Below, one piece after another: positions 50,701 to 61,312 of a stretch of 64,000 bases of DNA. The position numbers were made by a program, and so were the translations under genes. This DNA comes from Eunapius fragilis (taxonomy: Eukaryota; Porifera; Demospongiae; Spongillida; Spongillidae). The DNA lies in NCBI GenBank assembly GCA_963681505.1, contig OY811986.1, positions 253,501 to 317,500 of the forward strand. Reading direction: 5' to 3'. The notes beneath the pieces are model-generated. The model was not told where the DNA came from, made no database searches, and saw only the letters and a list, made by a program, of their open reading frames with translations. Positions within the stretch are counted from its first letter, which is position 1. Every line of letters starts with the position of its first letter.

Positions 50701-52448
50701 CCTAGGTACTCTGGATTCAGTACATGTGTAGCACGTACTCTGGGGGAAAAAATACACACAAAAATAATAGCTCTGGAACATGCAACCAATCTTTACAATC
50801 ATATGATTGTTTCTACATGTACATGTAGGTGTGTGCACATCTTGTGGCATCTCAGCACACAAATGGTTCATTCTGGGTACTCCTGGCTTGGGTGTCTTCA
50901 GGATAACTGCTGACTTGGTGCATTGATGGAAGTGACTGTACATGTGCCATTATGTGATCCCACACTAATTGGTGGCTTTTTCATGTCCACTTCCAATACA
51001 GATCCTGTTTTTCCTGCACTGAACACAGACAGCCACAGGGTCTCCATTCTTAAATGGCTGTTCTCTGTAGAGTGTCAGAGTCTGTTAGCTCCCTGTGTGG
51101 GGGCCTCTATTTGGTTAGGTCCCTCAGACTTGTCAGTCACAGAATTTTTACAAAACTGATCCTTGTATGGTTGCACAACCTCGTCACAACAAAGCTTGAC
51201 GAATTTAAAGCATCACTGAATACACTCATTGGTCACATCTGCAACTGGGTGGTTTCAGAATGATTTATGTAGACTGCTATTCCTGCAGTGGTGATCCATG
51301 TTGCAGTGGTGATCCATTTTGCCTATAGCTCAGTGGTGATCCCTTTTGCCCATAGTTTAGTGGTGATCCCTTTGCCTATAGTTCAGTGGTGATTCCTTTT
51401 GCCTATAGTTCAGTGGTGATCCCTTTTGCCTATAGTTCAGTGGTGATCCCTTTTGCCTATAGTTCAGTGGTGATCCCTTTTACCCATAGTTCAGTGGTGA
51501 TCCCTTTTGCCTATAGTTCAGTGTTGACCCCTTTTGCCCATAGTTCAGTGGTGATCCTAGTTCAGTGGTGATCCCTTTTGCCTATAGTTCAGTGGTGATC
51601 CTTTTTCCCTATAGTTCAGTGGTGATCCCTTTTGCCTATAGTTCAGTGGTGATCCCTTTTGCCTATAGTTCAGTGGTGATCCCTTTTGCCTATAGTTCAG
51701 TGGTGATCCCTTTTGCCTATAGTTCAGTGGTGATCCTTTTTCCCTATAGTTCAGTGGTGATCCTTTTTGCCTATAGTTCACATGACTAGATACAGATATA
51801 GATAAATAGATTGGAAATGGGATCATCTAACCAACAGTAACAAGTATGCTCAGCTCTGGTACATAGAACGGCACAGGTACAGTGGCTGAGCAGACAAAAA
51901 TCATTATGTTTCATTAAGACAGTTGGCATCATTTAATCATTAGACTTAGGGTGCCATTAAGGAAGTCCTAGCTGATCCTTTCTCAGTTTCAGTTTAGAGC
52001 AATGGCAGCAGAGTGCAGAGGTTAAGGGCTTGCAGAAATGGTACAGTGCCAACAAAAGGAGGACTTTAACATTAGGACTGCTGTACAGTTCTTTGTGTTG
52101 TAGTATTAACCTTTGATGCCCTTGGTTCTGAACCATACATTAAATATGGATGCTCAGGATGTTACATACATACATGTTAGTTACTTTGAAACAATGCAAA
52201 GAGACAATCCTCGCAATGGTAGATATATTTAACCTGTGCATTGACTTACTTCATCCTCACACTCGTTGATATCAACACCAGGTAAGGTCAGTAGACGTTT
52301 GACTTCATCCAGGTTACCATCCTTAGCAGCCACATACAGTGGTGGTGGTGGGGATGGTGGTGATGATGGTGGTGGCTGTAGTGTGGAGGGAAGGTGAGCT
52401 AAAGTTGAAGAATCTCTTGGGTACCTCTGTACTCTGATGTTCTGCCAT
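20014..52448 (-). CDS. Ankyrin-Roc-COR-Death domain protein, receptor-like Roco GTPase
   Basis: Constant exons on the minus strand: 52425-52448 (MAEHQSTE), 52250-52375, 50450-50548, 49622-49720, 47547-47648, 24061-24315, 20452-22033 and 20014-20318. Phases agree and give 863 residues without micro-exons. Order: a proline/serine linker; five ankyrin repeats (LYVAAKDGN, YGNFPLHVAC, FEDSPLHFAC, FGHTPLHLAC, MRATPLHFAC), three of them on single phase-0 exons; a Roc GTPase with P-loop GNSGAGKST, G3 DLAGHHEYY and G4 VGTHSDQ; a COR domain ending in a winged-helix-like part (WIVVNQDALL); an unassigned stretch; and a C-terminal Death domain (KWRLIGIQLAVPP, FELMLNKWKSL). The family suggests a GTP-regulated sensor signalling through Death-domain partners; that role is inferred. 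Exon 1 is the least certain: it is 24 nt and rests on a gtaccc donor and a 49-bp intron. Between exons 5 and 6 lies the micro-exon array. Confidence 0.87.
22402..22462. repeat. Three copies of a 19-bp unit in receptor-gene intron 7
   Basis: Copies of gagggaccctgtacctatt lie in the intron between the P-loop exon and the Roc-COR exon. Confidence 0.75.
23035..23158. repeat. Repeat aaggaaggggtacatagcaac and adjacent (CA)n
   Basis: Three copies of a 23-bp unit are followed by a CA tract of about 35 bases, in the same intron as the related array at 23370. Confidence 0.8.
23370..23715. repeat. 22-bp minisatellite, ~15 copies, in receptor-gene intron
   Basis: Copies of gggtggtgcatagcaacata plus ag repeat, related to the three copies at 23035. 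A GT tract follows at 23741-23773. Confidence 0.9.
24602..24822. mobile_element. Hairpin MITE, 221 bp
   Basis: The left end taccgtataatctcatataa and the right end form inverted repeats of about 100 bp each, with a short loop around 24705-24718. No open frame is needed to explain it. It lies in the big intron between exon 6 and the array. Confidence 0.85.
24823..26255. other. Intron sequence between MITE and array
   Basis: This A/T-rich stretch within the 23-kb intron shows no repeat, recognisable protein similarity or clear RNA. The open frames in it are short and unsupported. Confidence 0.6.
28019..28341 (+). mobile_element. 5'-truncated retroelement tail inserted in a monomer
   Basis: About 320 bp of non-array DNA is flanked on both sides by aatgaatcagta, the local monomer sequence, as a 12-bp target-site duplication would be. 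It carries the end of a plus-strand frame (WLRAKLSFAILRATNLCLRG) that resembles C-terminal tails I recall from mobile-element proteins of sponges and cnidarians, then a stop, a T-rich stretch and ATAATG-type end. The family is not certain. Confidence 0.55.
38572..38752. mobile_element. A/T-rich insertion in a monomer
   Basis: About 180 bp unrelated to the monomer, rich in tattatt and tgtattatgt motifs, interrupts a copy between its taattgt and caattaagcttt segments. No frame or clear termini are seen. Confidence 0.5.
42289..43737. mobile_element. Foldback element with ~600-bp inverted arms
   Basis: Arms at about 42289-42898 and 43152-43737 are close inverted copies, starting with gggtcattccatgggctgtc. 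The loop between them is about 250 bp and includes a 28-bp GC-rich perfect palindrome near 43122-43149. The first bases and the subterminal cccctcagattt resemble the 1.86-kb element at 10241, so the two are probably one family. It lies at the upstream edge of the micro-exon array, ending the last monomer. Confidence 0.88.
43922..45472. mobile_element. Inverted-repeat element with degenerate KDPDAAR-type coding remnant
   Basis: A segment at about 43922-44240 returns in inverse orientation at about 45150-45472. In the right arm a plus-strand frame reads KRSHYWKDP and, after a one-base shift, DAARYAKREQYK. Such basic, DP-containing repeats recall N-terminal parts of some invertebrate mobile-element proteins, but I cannot name the family. 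Stops and shifts show it is dead. A hairpin element is nested inside at 44352. Confidence 0.6.
44352..44527. mobile_element. Nested hairpin MITE, ~176 bp
   Basis: The left segment ttggtacacttggcgtcc and the right segment ending in caccaagtgtaccaat are inverted copies, continuing through acgttcctgtcgtg and the tatccc/gggata stems. Confidence 0.75.
45733..46307. mobile_element. Short terminal-inverted-repeat element with a THAP gene fragment
   Basis: Arms of about 140 bp (45733-45876 and 46165-46307, starting gtaatagacccttccctt) are near-perfect inverted copies. The interior carries a THAP-domain reading frame whose start lies inside the right arm, so the left arm holds an inverse copy of the same N-terminus. 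THAP domains are the DNA-binding part of P-element-like transposases; no transposase core is present, so this is probably a deletion derivative. Confidence 0.8.
45874..46275 (-). pseudogene. THAP zinc-finger domain fragment of a P-like transposon
   Basis: The 133-codon frame contains CVVCKMTRKLDKS, RARWIRSLRL and YHRVCSRHFPLDG, giving the C-x2-C ... C-x2-H pattern and the HF pair of THAP fingers. The conserved proline-like tail and any catalytic part are missing or degenerate, so only the DNA-binding module remains. It belongs to the inverted-repeat element around it. Confidence 0.75.
46531..46790. mobile_element. Small element with mixed direct and inverted repeats
   Basis: The motif agcaagggaacaaggcttct occurs twice as direct repeat, and tagacctatattagca pairs with tgctaatataggt as inverted repeats. 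The layout looks like a MITE with an internal duplication. Confidence 0.6.
47200..47435. repeat. Possible diverged array monomer
   Basis: Segments such as aatcccacaccataacttaagcaa and agctttaatacatcagttac resemble the 432-bp monomer in the same order, but with much more divergence. No triplet flanked by AG and GTAAGT is recognisable. Confidence 0.4.
47649..49621. other. Intron between ankyrin exons 4 and 5
   Basis: About 2 kb without recognised genes. A GC-richer patch at 47830-47930 and A/T-rich DNA around 48600-49250 may be old mobile-element remains; the open frames there match nothing I know. Confidence 0.5.
51290..51782. repeat. 27-bp minisatellite, ~18 copies, in receptor-gene intron
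   Basis: Copies of gttcagtggtgatccctttt followed by gcctata repeat in the intron between exons 2 and 3 of the ankyrin gene. As 27 is a multiple of 3 it makes open frames on both strands, which I treat as artefacts. Confidence 0.92.
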
Positions 52449-52496
52449 GTCCTCTCTTACTACAGTATCAATGGAGTAGGGCCTGAAATGGATATG

Positions 52497-52705
52497 AGCT
52501 TAAGTTATACATACCACCAGTCATATCTCACCGTACATACCACCAGTCATATCTCACCATACATACCACCAGTCATATCTCACCATACATACCACCAGTC
52601 ATATCTCACCATACATACCACCAGTCATATCTCACCATACATACCACCAGTCATATCTCACCATACATACCACCAGTCATATCTCACCATACATACCACC
52701 AGTCA
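52497..52705. repeat. 26-bp minisatellite, 8 copies, first orientation
   Basis: Copies of accaccagtcatatctcacc plus atacat lie just upstream of the receptor gene start codon at 52448. The longer array that follows holds the same unit in the opposite orientation. Confidence 0.93.
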
Positions 52706-52732
52706 CCTGATGCCCTCTAAAGTATCTATGGT

Positions 52733-53876
52733 TATGTATGGTGAGATATGACTGGTGGTATGTATGGTGAGGTATGACTGGTGGTATGTATGGTGAGATA
52801 TGACTGGTGGTATGTATGGTGAGATATGACTGGTGGTATGTATGGTGAGATATGACTGGTGGTATGTATGGTGAGGTATGACTGGTGGTATGTATGGTGA
52901 GATATGACTGGTGGTATGTATGGTGAGATATGACTGGTGGTATGTATGGTGAGATATGACTGGTGGTATGTATGGTGAGATATGACTGGTGGTATGTACG
53001 GTGAGATATGACTGGTGGTATGTATGGTGAGGTATGACTGGTGGTATGTATGGTGAGATATGACTGGTGGTATGTATGGTGAGATATGACTGGTGGTATG
53101 TATGGTGAGATATGACTGGTGGTATGTATGGTGAGATATGACTGGTGGTATGTATGGTGAGATATGACTGGTGGTATGTATGGTGAGATATGACTGGTGG
53201 TATGTACGGTGAGATATGACTGGTGGTATGTATGGTGAGGTATGACTGGTGGTATGTATGGTGAGATATGACTGGTGGTATGTATGGTGAGATATGACTG
53301 GTGGTATGTATGGTGAGATATGACTGGTGGTATGTATGGTGAGATATGACTGGTGGTATGTATGGTGAGATATGACTGGTGGTATGTATGGTGAGATATG
53401 ACTGGTGGTATGTGTGGTGAGATATGACTGGTGGTATGTATGGTGAGATATGACTGGTGGTATGTATGGTGAGATATGACTGGTGGTATGTACGGTGAGA
53501 TATGACTGGTGGTATGTATGGTGAGGTATGACTGGTGGTATGTATGGTGAGATATGACTGGTGGTATGTATGGTGAGATATGACTGGTGGTATGTATGGT
53601 GAGATATGACTGGTGGTATGTATGGTGAGATATGACTGGTGGTATGTATGGTGAGATATGACTGGTGGTATGTATGGTGAGATATGACTGGTGGTATGCA
53701 TGGTGAGGTATGACTGGTGGTATGTATGGTGAGATATGACTGGTGGTATGTATGGTGAGATATGACTGGTGGTATGTATGGTGAGATATGACTGGTGGTA
53801 TGTACGGTGAGAAATGACTGGTGGTATGTATGGTGAGGTATGACTGGTGGTATGTATGGTGAGATATGACTGGTGG
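52733..53876. repeat. 26-bp minisatellite, ~44 copies, inverted orientation
   Basis: The same 26-bp unit runs in inverse (gagatatgactggtggtatg plus tatggt), separated from the first block by about 27 bp. Together they could form a large hairpin. Variants with gaggta recur at spacings that suggest block duplication. The 410-codon minus frame is a product of the repeat. Confidence 0.93.
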
Positions 53877-54284
53877 ATTATTGCATAAGCCGTAGTCAGG
53901 TCTTCCCGCCCTTCTCTGCCCATCAACACAACCATTTATTTATCCTCCCCTTCCCCCTTAAATAACTACCTACATGTATCTACATGGAAGTGGAAAGTCT
54001 AGAGGTTGGAACAGGACACCCAAGCAGATGGTCCAGAATGGCTCGATTATTAGTGCTGTCCAGTGGGACATCATGATCGGGGGTGCGATGTGGTGGTAAA
54101 ATCCATTTAATTGCAGACGGTTATGGTGTTGGGCAAACTCCTGGATATGCTTGTGTATGCTTACACATCTGTACGTTCAGAAAATTCTTTACACTTATGT
54201 GATGGTCTCTTTCACCATCAAAAGGCTTCTGCATACTCTACAATGTTGCTGGGACCTTAGTGCTGTGCTGATCTATTCAACACC

Positions 54285-55809
54285 ATGGGCATACGCAAGG
54301 GGGGGTCGATGGGTTCGAACGACCCCCCCTCCCCTAAGCAAGGTCACCGCCACCATTGGAATTTGTTTGTTTTTTTTCAAATCGCGTACTAGTGTTTTAC
54401 ATAAATTAAGCTAAGTACGATTGCGTGTACCGGTGATGACAGCAAAATGTAAATTTAATAACTTTGCCTCACGTCACAAGTGTTCACAATTACTATGCCA
54501 GGAAAAGGGCAGGAGAAAGAAAGAATAGGAAAGAAGCGGTGGCAATGTGTCAAGACATTACAAGGTATACCAAGAAAGCAAAGCAGATGGGAGTGTGCTG
54601 TGCACTTGGAGAAGGTAGCTCGGATGTCATGATCAAAGGCCTCAAGGGCTGATATGGCTTGGGAGGGTGGCGTGCCATGAGCAAGGTGGGCCAGCCTGCA
54701 GAATCCCGCACATTGACGTAGGAGGGAAAAGGCCACATGTGGGTTGACTGCACTTACTTCCTCTAGTTTGAGCAGAAGAGCTTTGGCCTCTTCAGTTGGA
54801 GATGATAGTTTGACTGGTCCGGTTGTAGCTGGGAGGTTAGATGAGACAGCGGCAAGCACAAGAGATGATAGCGCTAGCCTGAGCGGGAGTGTTTTTGAAT
54901 TGCATTGCAATATGGTCGTTGTTGCTGATGGTAGGGAAACTGAGCATGTTTTGTTTCCCGTCCACATAGCGATCAGAGAGATGCATCAGGGTCATTATTG
55001 TCCAGTGAAGCGTATGTCTACGACTTATCTGCCCATCCACCTACACCACCAGTTATTCCAATCATAACTATCCATTGAATGTAACAACAGAAATTGATGA
55101 GTTCAAGAATGATGTTGGACTATTCTTAACAACAGCCACCATACATGTACGTATTCCAAGCAATGACTTTAGGCCAAAAGTCTTCAGCATCATTTTGTAC
55201 CTTCTATAGATCATATACTTTTCCTGAGAAATACATGGGAGGATGTAAAAGACATTTTAACTAACATCGATATGGAGAGGTGAATTGAGAATATGTTTGC
55301 ACATATGTACCCAAGATGACTCGAAATGGACAATATAGTATTACATTTTAAATTTAGTTGATGATTGTTCTAACAATCATGTCGTCTGTTTTTTAGATCA
55401 ATTGTATTCAGCTATCATTTTATGATATAGATGGTTAATCCGATGTTTCAGAACCTTGATTTGATTCCGCATGTTGAATGTCTGCATTATTCATGAATGC
55501 ATGCACGAGCAAATTCTAATCAGGTAACTACCCTGTGCCAATATTGTCATTAGAGTCAATGCAGGTGTATTAGATTGGTTTTCATGATGGAGTGGAAAGG
55601 GTCAAAAATATTGATTATGCATGGTTGTAGTAGTTAATCGTCTCCCTTAGCTAGGTTACTTTTTAGTGCCACTATCCTGAATCGCATCATACAAATTTAA
55701 GCATCAATGTACAAAATGGAAATAACACTCAAAAATATATATTATTGTAAATAAGGTCACCTATTTAAAAAATTCGACCCCCCCTTTCCTGAAGGCTGCG
55801 TACGCCCAT
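54285..55809. mobile_element. Terminal-inverted-repeat element, ~1.5 kb
   Basis: The left end atgggcatacgcaagggggg and the inverse of the right end (ctgcgtacgcccat after ccccccct) are imperfect inverted repeats. Such gcgtacgc plus G-run termini are common in hAT-like elements of invertebrates by my recollection. It carries a reverse-transcriptase-like fragment instead of a transposase. Confidence 0.55.
54455..54967 (-). pseudogene. Fragment resembling the region after a retroelement reverse transcriptase
   Basis: The frame contains KALLLKLEEVSAVNPHVAF, LLRQCAGFCRLAHLAHGTPP and ALEAFDHDIRATFSKCTA. This layout (short helix, LLR-C-F-RL-H--R--PP, then a FD-DIR segment) is one I associate with reverse-transcriptase-type mobile elements in sponges and cnidarians. 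No catalytic YxDD box is present, so it is a fragment. Confidence 0.5.
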
Positions 55810-56156
55810 GAACACTGTGGCAAATTAAGATTCGCCATTTGCATGGTGAAAAAAATGAGGCACGTTTTAAAAGCACCAGCCTAAATTGCACCACTAAAGC
55901 ATCTATTGTTAGAGTCCGAATGTACTACATGTAGTACATTTAATAGCCACCTCCTCTTCGCCTATAAATATATTCTAATTAGCCATTCGCATTTTAAAAC
56001 GTTTGCACGTGCTCTTCTATGCATGCTAAATGCTTCAGAGCAGGAATTGGGACAGCAAAACCATAACTACTTTATGATATGGACGATCTCAGTAGGTGTT
56101 AAAAGATGTAACGCGGAGTACCTAGTCAGGCTACGCCCAACTATGCTGCCTGTATG

Positions 56157-56320
56157 TGCTCACGTGACTCATTTCCAATATGTAGCCTGACCTTCCCGTT
56201 TTGGATGAAGGTCGGGTATCAAGCCTATACCAAGATTTGTACCCATCTGACAGTGAGTGTGGATGGCATCATATACGTGGGCTGTTATCACATACTGACC
56301 ACACTGTACTAATCTTTGTA
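56157..56320 (+). repeat. Direct repeat, left copy, flanking Gypsy remains
   Basis: A ~160-bp segment starting gctcacgtgactcatttcc is repeated at 59581-59740 with roughly 90 percent identity by eye. The two copies flank the Gypsy-like remains and could be parts of LTRs. Confidence 0.7.
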
Positions 56321-56479
56321 TAGGCTTAAAGTCTCGAGCTAGCCCGATGAAAACTTCGATGACATGCACAGCACACACTCAATATCATAAGTCACATGTC
56401 CGATCACACAATCACACCTAATTAACTAATCAGTGTTTTCGAATCAGTTGCTCGTAACGCGTAGTTTCAGACCAGCTGG

Positions 56480-57965
56480 TGAAATAGGTTGGCTCTGTTG
56501 GTACTAGTGTTGGTACTGGTGTTGAGACACCACCGTGTGTGCTTATCAGTTGATCTCTGGTTGGTGTCTGCTTTGCTTTTGGGGTCTTCAAACTTTCTGA
56601 CTGTGTTCCTGAGCTGGACTCGGTAATGCTGTGTCAGGTGATATTTGCATTGAGACGTCTTCTTCATCTGATTCTCCTGTATTTGGTTGGTCAAGTTTTC
56701 CCCTGTCTGGACCATGCACCATCTGATTTGAATGCCGCCTCCACAGTACCCCTCTCTGGAGGAGTGTCACTTGGTAGGACTTGGGTCCTTCTTGGGCATA
56801 TACCACTTCTGCAGGTAGTCACTTGGGGAGTTGAGGTCTCTAGTCCCCTGACCATCACTGGGTCCCCCCACTGCAAAGCCTCTCTCTACTGCTGCCAACC
56901 ATGAGTTCACTTGTGCTGTTTAATTTTTGAATACCCTTTCCAGCATATCTGGTGTAGGATACTCCTCAGATCCCTCTTCAACAACTCGGCAGGAGAGACT
57001 TCGGTAGAAGATGTCTGGCATTCCTGTAGTGAATGAGGAAGCTAGCTATCCAGTGGTGAAGGGACTTGGCCTCCCTACACGAGGCTCATAGGACAAAATG
57101 CTCAGCGAGTCCATTGGTCGCTGGGTGGTAGGGGCTGGTCCATTGGTTGCTTGGTGGTAGGGGGCTGGTCCATTGGTTGCTGGGTGGTAGGGGGCTGGTC
57201 CATTGATCGCTGGGTGGTAGGGGCTGGTCCATTGGTTGCTGGGTGGTAGGGGCTGGTCCATTGGTTGCTGGGTGGTAGGGGCTGGTCCATTGGTCACTGG
57301 GTGGTAGGGGGCTGGTCCATTGGTCGCTGGGTGGTAGGGGGCTGGTCCATTGGTCACTGGGTGGTAGGGGCTGGTCCATTGGTCGCTGGGTGGTAGGGGG
57401 CTGGTCCATTGGTTGCTGGGTGGTAGGGGCTGGTCCATTGGTCACTGGGTGGTAGGGGCTGGTCCATTGGTCGCTGGGTGGTAGGGGGCTGGTCCATTGG
57501 TCACTGGGTGGTAGGGGCTGGTCTTTGTATGTTTGCAGTTGTTAGCCCTCACAAACTGTTCAACGTTTGGGATGTAAACAGCAGCCCATTGTCTGTGACC
57601 ATCTGAGAAGGAATACCCTCACCTTGGATCTCAATTCATCCAATAACTTTCCCGTTGTCTCATCATCCATTACAGCAACCTCAGCCATTTTGAGAAGCTA
57701 TTAGGAGCTGTTTACCTTCTATGGGCTCTGCAAAGTTGACATGTACACGTCTCTAGGGGGCTCTCTGGGAACTCCCATGGGTCTCTGGGGGCCCTCTGAG
57801 AACTCCCATGGGTCTCTGGGGGGCCTCTGGGAACTCCCATGGGTGAATCGGTGTCAGTTGAGGGTCTTGTCTCACCACCCTGCATCTGCTGGTCACACCT
57901 GGGTAAAATGGGTTAGTATCAGTTCTGAATTTCTTCAAAGGCAGTGGAACAGTTAGGTGTCCAGT
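56480..57965 (-). pseudogene. Decayed Gypsy-type pol fragments
   Basis: On the minus strand, from high to low coordinate: WNWTPNCSTAFEEIQN (57918-57965; end of reverse transcriptase), GIPSQMVTDNGLLFTSQT (about 57555-57615; integrase core), STEVSPAELL with a degenerate YRN motif (about 56960-57060; integrase C-terminal part) and GPKSYQVTLLQRGVLWRRH (about 56720-56790; tail). The order fits a Gypsy-like LTR retrotransposon with large deletions, stops and frameshifts, and two minisatellites have grown in or beside it. It is not functional. Confidence 0.65.
57110..57530. repeat. 29/30-bp minisatellite within Gypsy remains
   Basis: Copies of ccattggtcgctgggtggta plus ggggctggt (one G more or less) repeat about 14 times. 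Confidence 0.92.
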
Positions 57966-58009
57966 TCCATCTGCCAGCTTGCTGCCACAGCAACTGGTAT
58001 AGTGGTGCC

Positions 58010-59577
58010 AGCACCAATGACAGCCTGTGGTGTAGTGGCGCCAGCACCAATGACAGCCTATGATGTAGTGGTGCCAGCACCAATGACAGCCTGTGATGTA
58101 GTGGTGCCAGCACCAATGACAGTCTGTGGTGTAGTGGTGCCAGCACCAATGACAGCCTGTGGTGTAGTGGTGCCAGCACCAATGACAGTCTGTGGTGTAG
58201 TGGTGCCAGCACCAATGAGAGCCTGTGGTGTAGTGGTGCCAGCACCAATGACAGCCTGTGGTGTAGTGGTGCCAGCACCGATGACAGCCTGTGGTGTAGT
58301 GGTGCCAGCACCGATGACAGCCTGTGGTGTAGTGGCACCAGCACCGATGACAGCCTGTGGTGTAGTGGTGCCAGCACCAATGACAGCCTGTGATGTAGTG
58401 GTGCCAGCACCAATGACAGCCTGTGGTGGAGTGGTGCCAGCACCAATGACAGCCTGTGGTGTAGTGGTGCCAGCACCAATGACAGCCTGTGATGTAGTGG
58501 TGCCAGCACCAATGACAGCCTGTGGTGTAGTGGTGCCAGCACCAATGACAGCCTGTGATGTAGTGGTGCAGCACCAATGACAGCCTGTGGTGTAGTGGTG
58601 CCAGCACCAATGACAGCCTGTGGTGTAGTGGTGCCAGCACCAATGACAGCCTGTGGTGTAGTGGTGCCAGCACCAATGACAGCCTGTGGTGTAGTGGTGC
58701 CAGCACCAATGACAGCCTGTGGTGTAGTGGTGCCAGCACCAATGACAGCCTGTGGTGGAGTGGTGCCAGCACCAATGAGAGCCTGTGGTGTAGTGGTGCC
58801 AGCACCAATGACAGCCTGTGGTGTAGTGGTGCCAGCACCAATGACAGCCTGTGGTGTAGTGGTGCCAGCACCAATGACAGCCTGTGGTGGAGTGGTGCCA
58901 GCACCAATGACAGCCTGTGGTGTAGTGGTGCCAGCACCAATGACAGCCTGTGATGTAGTGGTGCCAGCACCAATGACAGCCTGTGGTGTAGTGGTGCCAG
59001 CACCAATGACAGCCTGTGATGTAGTGGTGCCAGCACCAATGACAGCCTGTGATGTAGTGGTGCCAGCACCAATGACAGCCTGTGATGTAGTGGTGCCAGC
59101 ACCAATGACAGCCTGTGGTGGAGTGGTGCCAGCACCAATGACAGCCTGTGGTGTAGTGGTGCCAGCACCAATGACAGCCTGTGGTGTAGTGGTGCCAGCA
59201 CCAATGACAGCCTGTGGTGGAGTGGTGCCAGCACCAATGACAGCCTGTGGTGTAGTGGTGCCAGCACCAATGACAGCCTGTGGTGGAGTGGTGCCAGCAC
59301 CAATGATAGCCTGTGGTGTAGTGGTGCCAGCACCAATGACAGCCTGTGGTGTAGTGGTGCCAGCACCAATGACAGCCTGTGGTGGAGTGGTGCCAGCACC
59401 AATGACAGCCTGTGATGTAGTGGTGCCAGCACCAATGACAGCCTGTGGTGTAGTGGTGCCAGCACCAATGACAGTCTGTGATGTAGTGGTGCCAGCACCA
59501 ATGACAGCCTGTGATGTAGTGGTGCCAGCACCAATGACAGCCTGTGGTGTAGTGGTGCCAGCACCAATGACAGTCTG
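58010..59577. repeat. 33-bp minisatellite, ~47 copies
   Basis: Copies of gtgccagcaccaatgacagc followed by ctgtggtgtagtg are highly uniform. A single missing base near 58570 shifts all frames. Because 33 is a multiple of 3, several frames stay open on both strands (for example 604 codons on minus); these are artefacts. It lies between the Gypsy remains and the right direct repeat. Confidence 0.95.
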
Positions 59578-59580
59578 CGG

Positions 59581-59740
59581 TGCGCTCACGTGACTCATTT
59601 CCAATACGTAGCCAGACCTTCGCGTTTTGGAGGAAGGTTGGGTATCAAGCCTATACCAAGATTTGTACCCATATGACAGTGAGTGTGGATGGCATTATAT
59701 ACGTTGGCTGTTACCACAAATTGACCACACTGTACAAATT
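59581..59740 (+). repeat. Direct repeat, right copy, flanking Gypsy remains
   Basis: This is the second copy of the segment at 56157, starting gctcacgtgactcatttcc. Confidence 0.7.
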
Positions 59741-61011
59741 AATTAACAAATCAATGTTCCAACACATCACAATACCCCCATGGCTGTTTACAGCCCAATG
59801 AATGTTGGACAATATTAATATTTAAGACCTACACCCTGAAATATTGAAACGATGACATCATGTGTCATAACCTAACCAAGCACTTTGTATTTTCGAGCTA
59901 CATAATGACTGTACGTGTTGCACCGACATGTAACAGCCATTTCAGTATAGACATACCATTTGTCTATCCATCATCATATAATTTTGTGCCACAACTCTGT
60001 AGCGCTCACAAGCTGAGTACCTCAATCGGATATCCTCCACAGAGAACCGAACAGTGTACCATTGCCAATTTTCCTAGGAAAAAGCTAAATGTGAATAGGT
60101 AGCGGAGGGTTAAGACTACCTAGATGTATAGACTAAGTGCGGCCGGCTGAAATGATGACGCTACAGTTCGTCAAATATCGCTGATTTTAAAGAGTTTTTA
60201 ATACCGTGTCAAGCATAACGATAGGTATAGTCCTGAAAGTTCAATCTTTGTTGATTGTGTCACATCTTGTGACACAATGTTGATAAGGTGAGTACTGCAA
60301 CTGCATCTCATATAAGTAGGCATATGTTATTCTGTGCAATGATGCATGGACATGGATTTGACTCCTTGTTCTGCAAGCCGGAAGGAGACTGACTGAATCC
60401 TGTCACCTTTCTACAAGCCTAGTGCATGTGATGAAGATGATGTTAACTAGGTCAATGGCATTAAGATCTAAAGGTTTAGCACCCCACGTCAGGTAAGGGG
60501 TAGTGGGGCTCAGCCCCAGAAGCTTTGTATAGTATGAACATTTCTTGAGACGTCCATGCAATTATTATTAATAGTGCCGATGTTGCGTATAAATCCTTGA
60601 AGGGCAAGAGGAGGGCACCACCCCCTGGATTCGTAACGCAGAGGTAAATACCCAAACTGGAGGTGTTATACCTAATGTGTAGGTTTATACATACCTAATG
60701 CAGAGGTTTATACATACCAAATGCGGAGGCATATACACTCAATGTGGAGGATAGGCTGAGGTATGCAGTATTAGAAATGAGGGGTAATGAATAGAGCTAG
60801 TATAGACCCAATGCGGTACACATAGTTGACTTAGCCAGTGGTACATAGTGCGGTAGAGCTGATATACCTTTGGCACGAATCCCGCACCAATAGGGTAGTG
60901 CCCTTTTGTTGTATGCTCTTTGTTGTCCTTGTCGAAACAATGAGGAGAGCATTGCGCTGTATTGCTGTCGTATGGCATGCACTATATGCAATGCATGCGT
61001 GTATTGTATTA
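59741..61011. other. No recognised gene
   Basis: A mixed stretch with short open frames only. Four irregular copies of a tttatacatacc-type unit lie around 60660-60750. Nothing in it resembles a known protein. Confidence 0.6.
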
Positions 61012-61312
61012 TACCCAGAGGTAAACCATTTTGTGCCAGCTACCCAGAGGTAAGCCATTTTGTGCCAGCTACCCAGAGGTAAGCCATTTTGTGCCAACTA
61101 CCCAGAGGTAAGCCATTTTGTGCCAGCTACCCAGAGGTAAGCCATTTTGTGCCAGCTACCCAGAGGTAAGCCATTTTGTGCCCGCTACCCAGAGGTAAGC
61201 CATTGTGTGTCCGCTACCCTGAGGTAAGCCATTTTGTGCCAGCTACCCAGAGGTAAGCCATTTTGCGCCAGCTACCCAGAGGTAAGCCATTTTGTGCCAG
61301 CTACCCAGAGGC
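61012..61312 (+). repeat. 29-bp minisatellite with embedded GTAAG motif, ~10 copies
   Basis: Copies of gaggtaagccattttgtgcc plus agctaccca repeat about ten times. Each holds CAGAG|GTAAG, a strong 5' splice site consensus on the plus strand. No gene is recognised nearby to use it. Confidence 0.9.

Noticed and set aside
52703..53935. 410-codon minus-strand frame
   Set aside because: It is the 26-bp minisatellite read through all three frames in turn; it lies upstream of the receptor gene start.
57753..59604. Open frames of 338-604 codons on both strands
   Set aside because: They follow from a 33-bp repeat unit without stops; several frames are open at once and there is no coding context.
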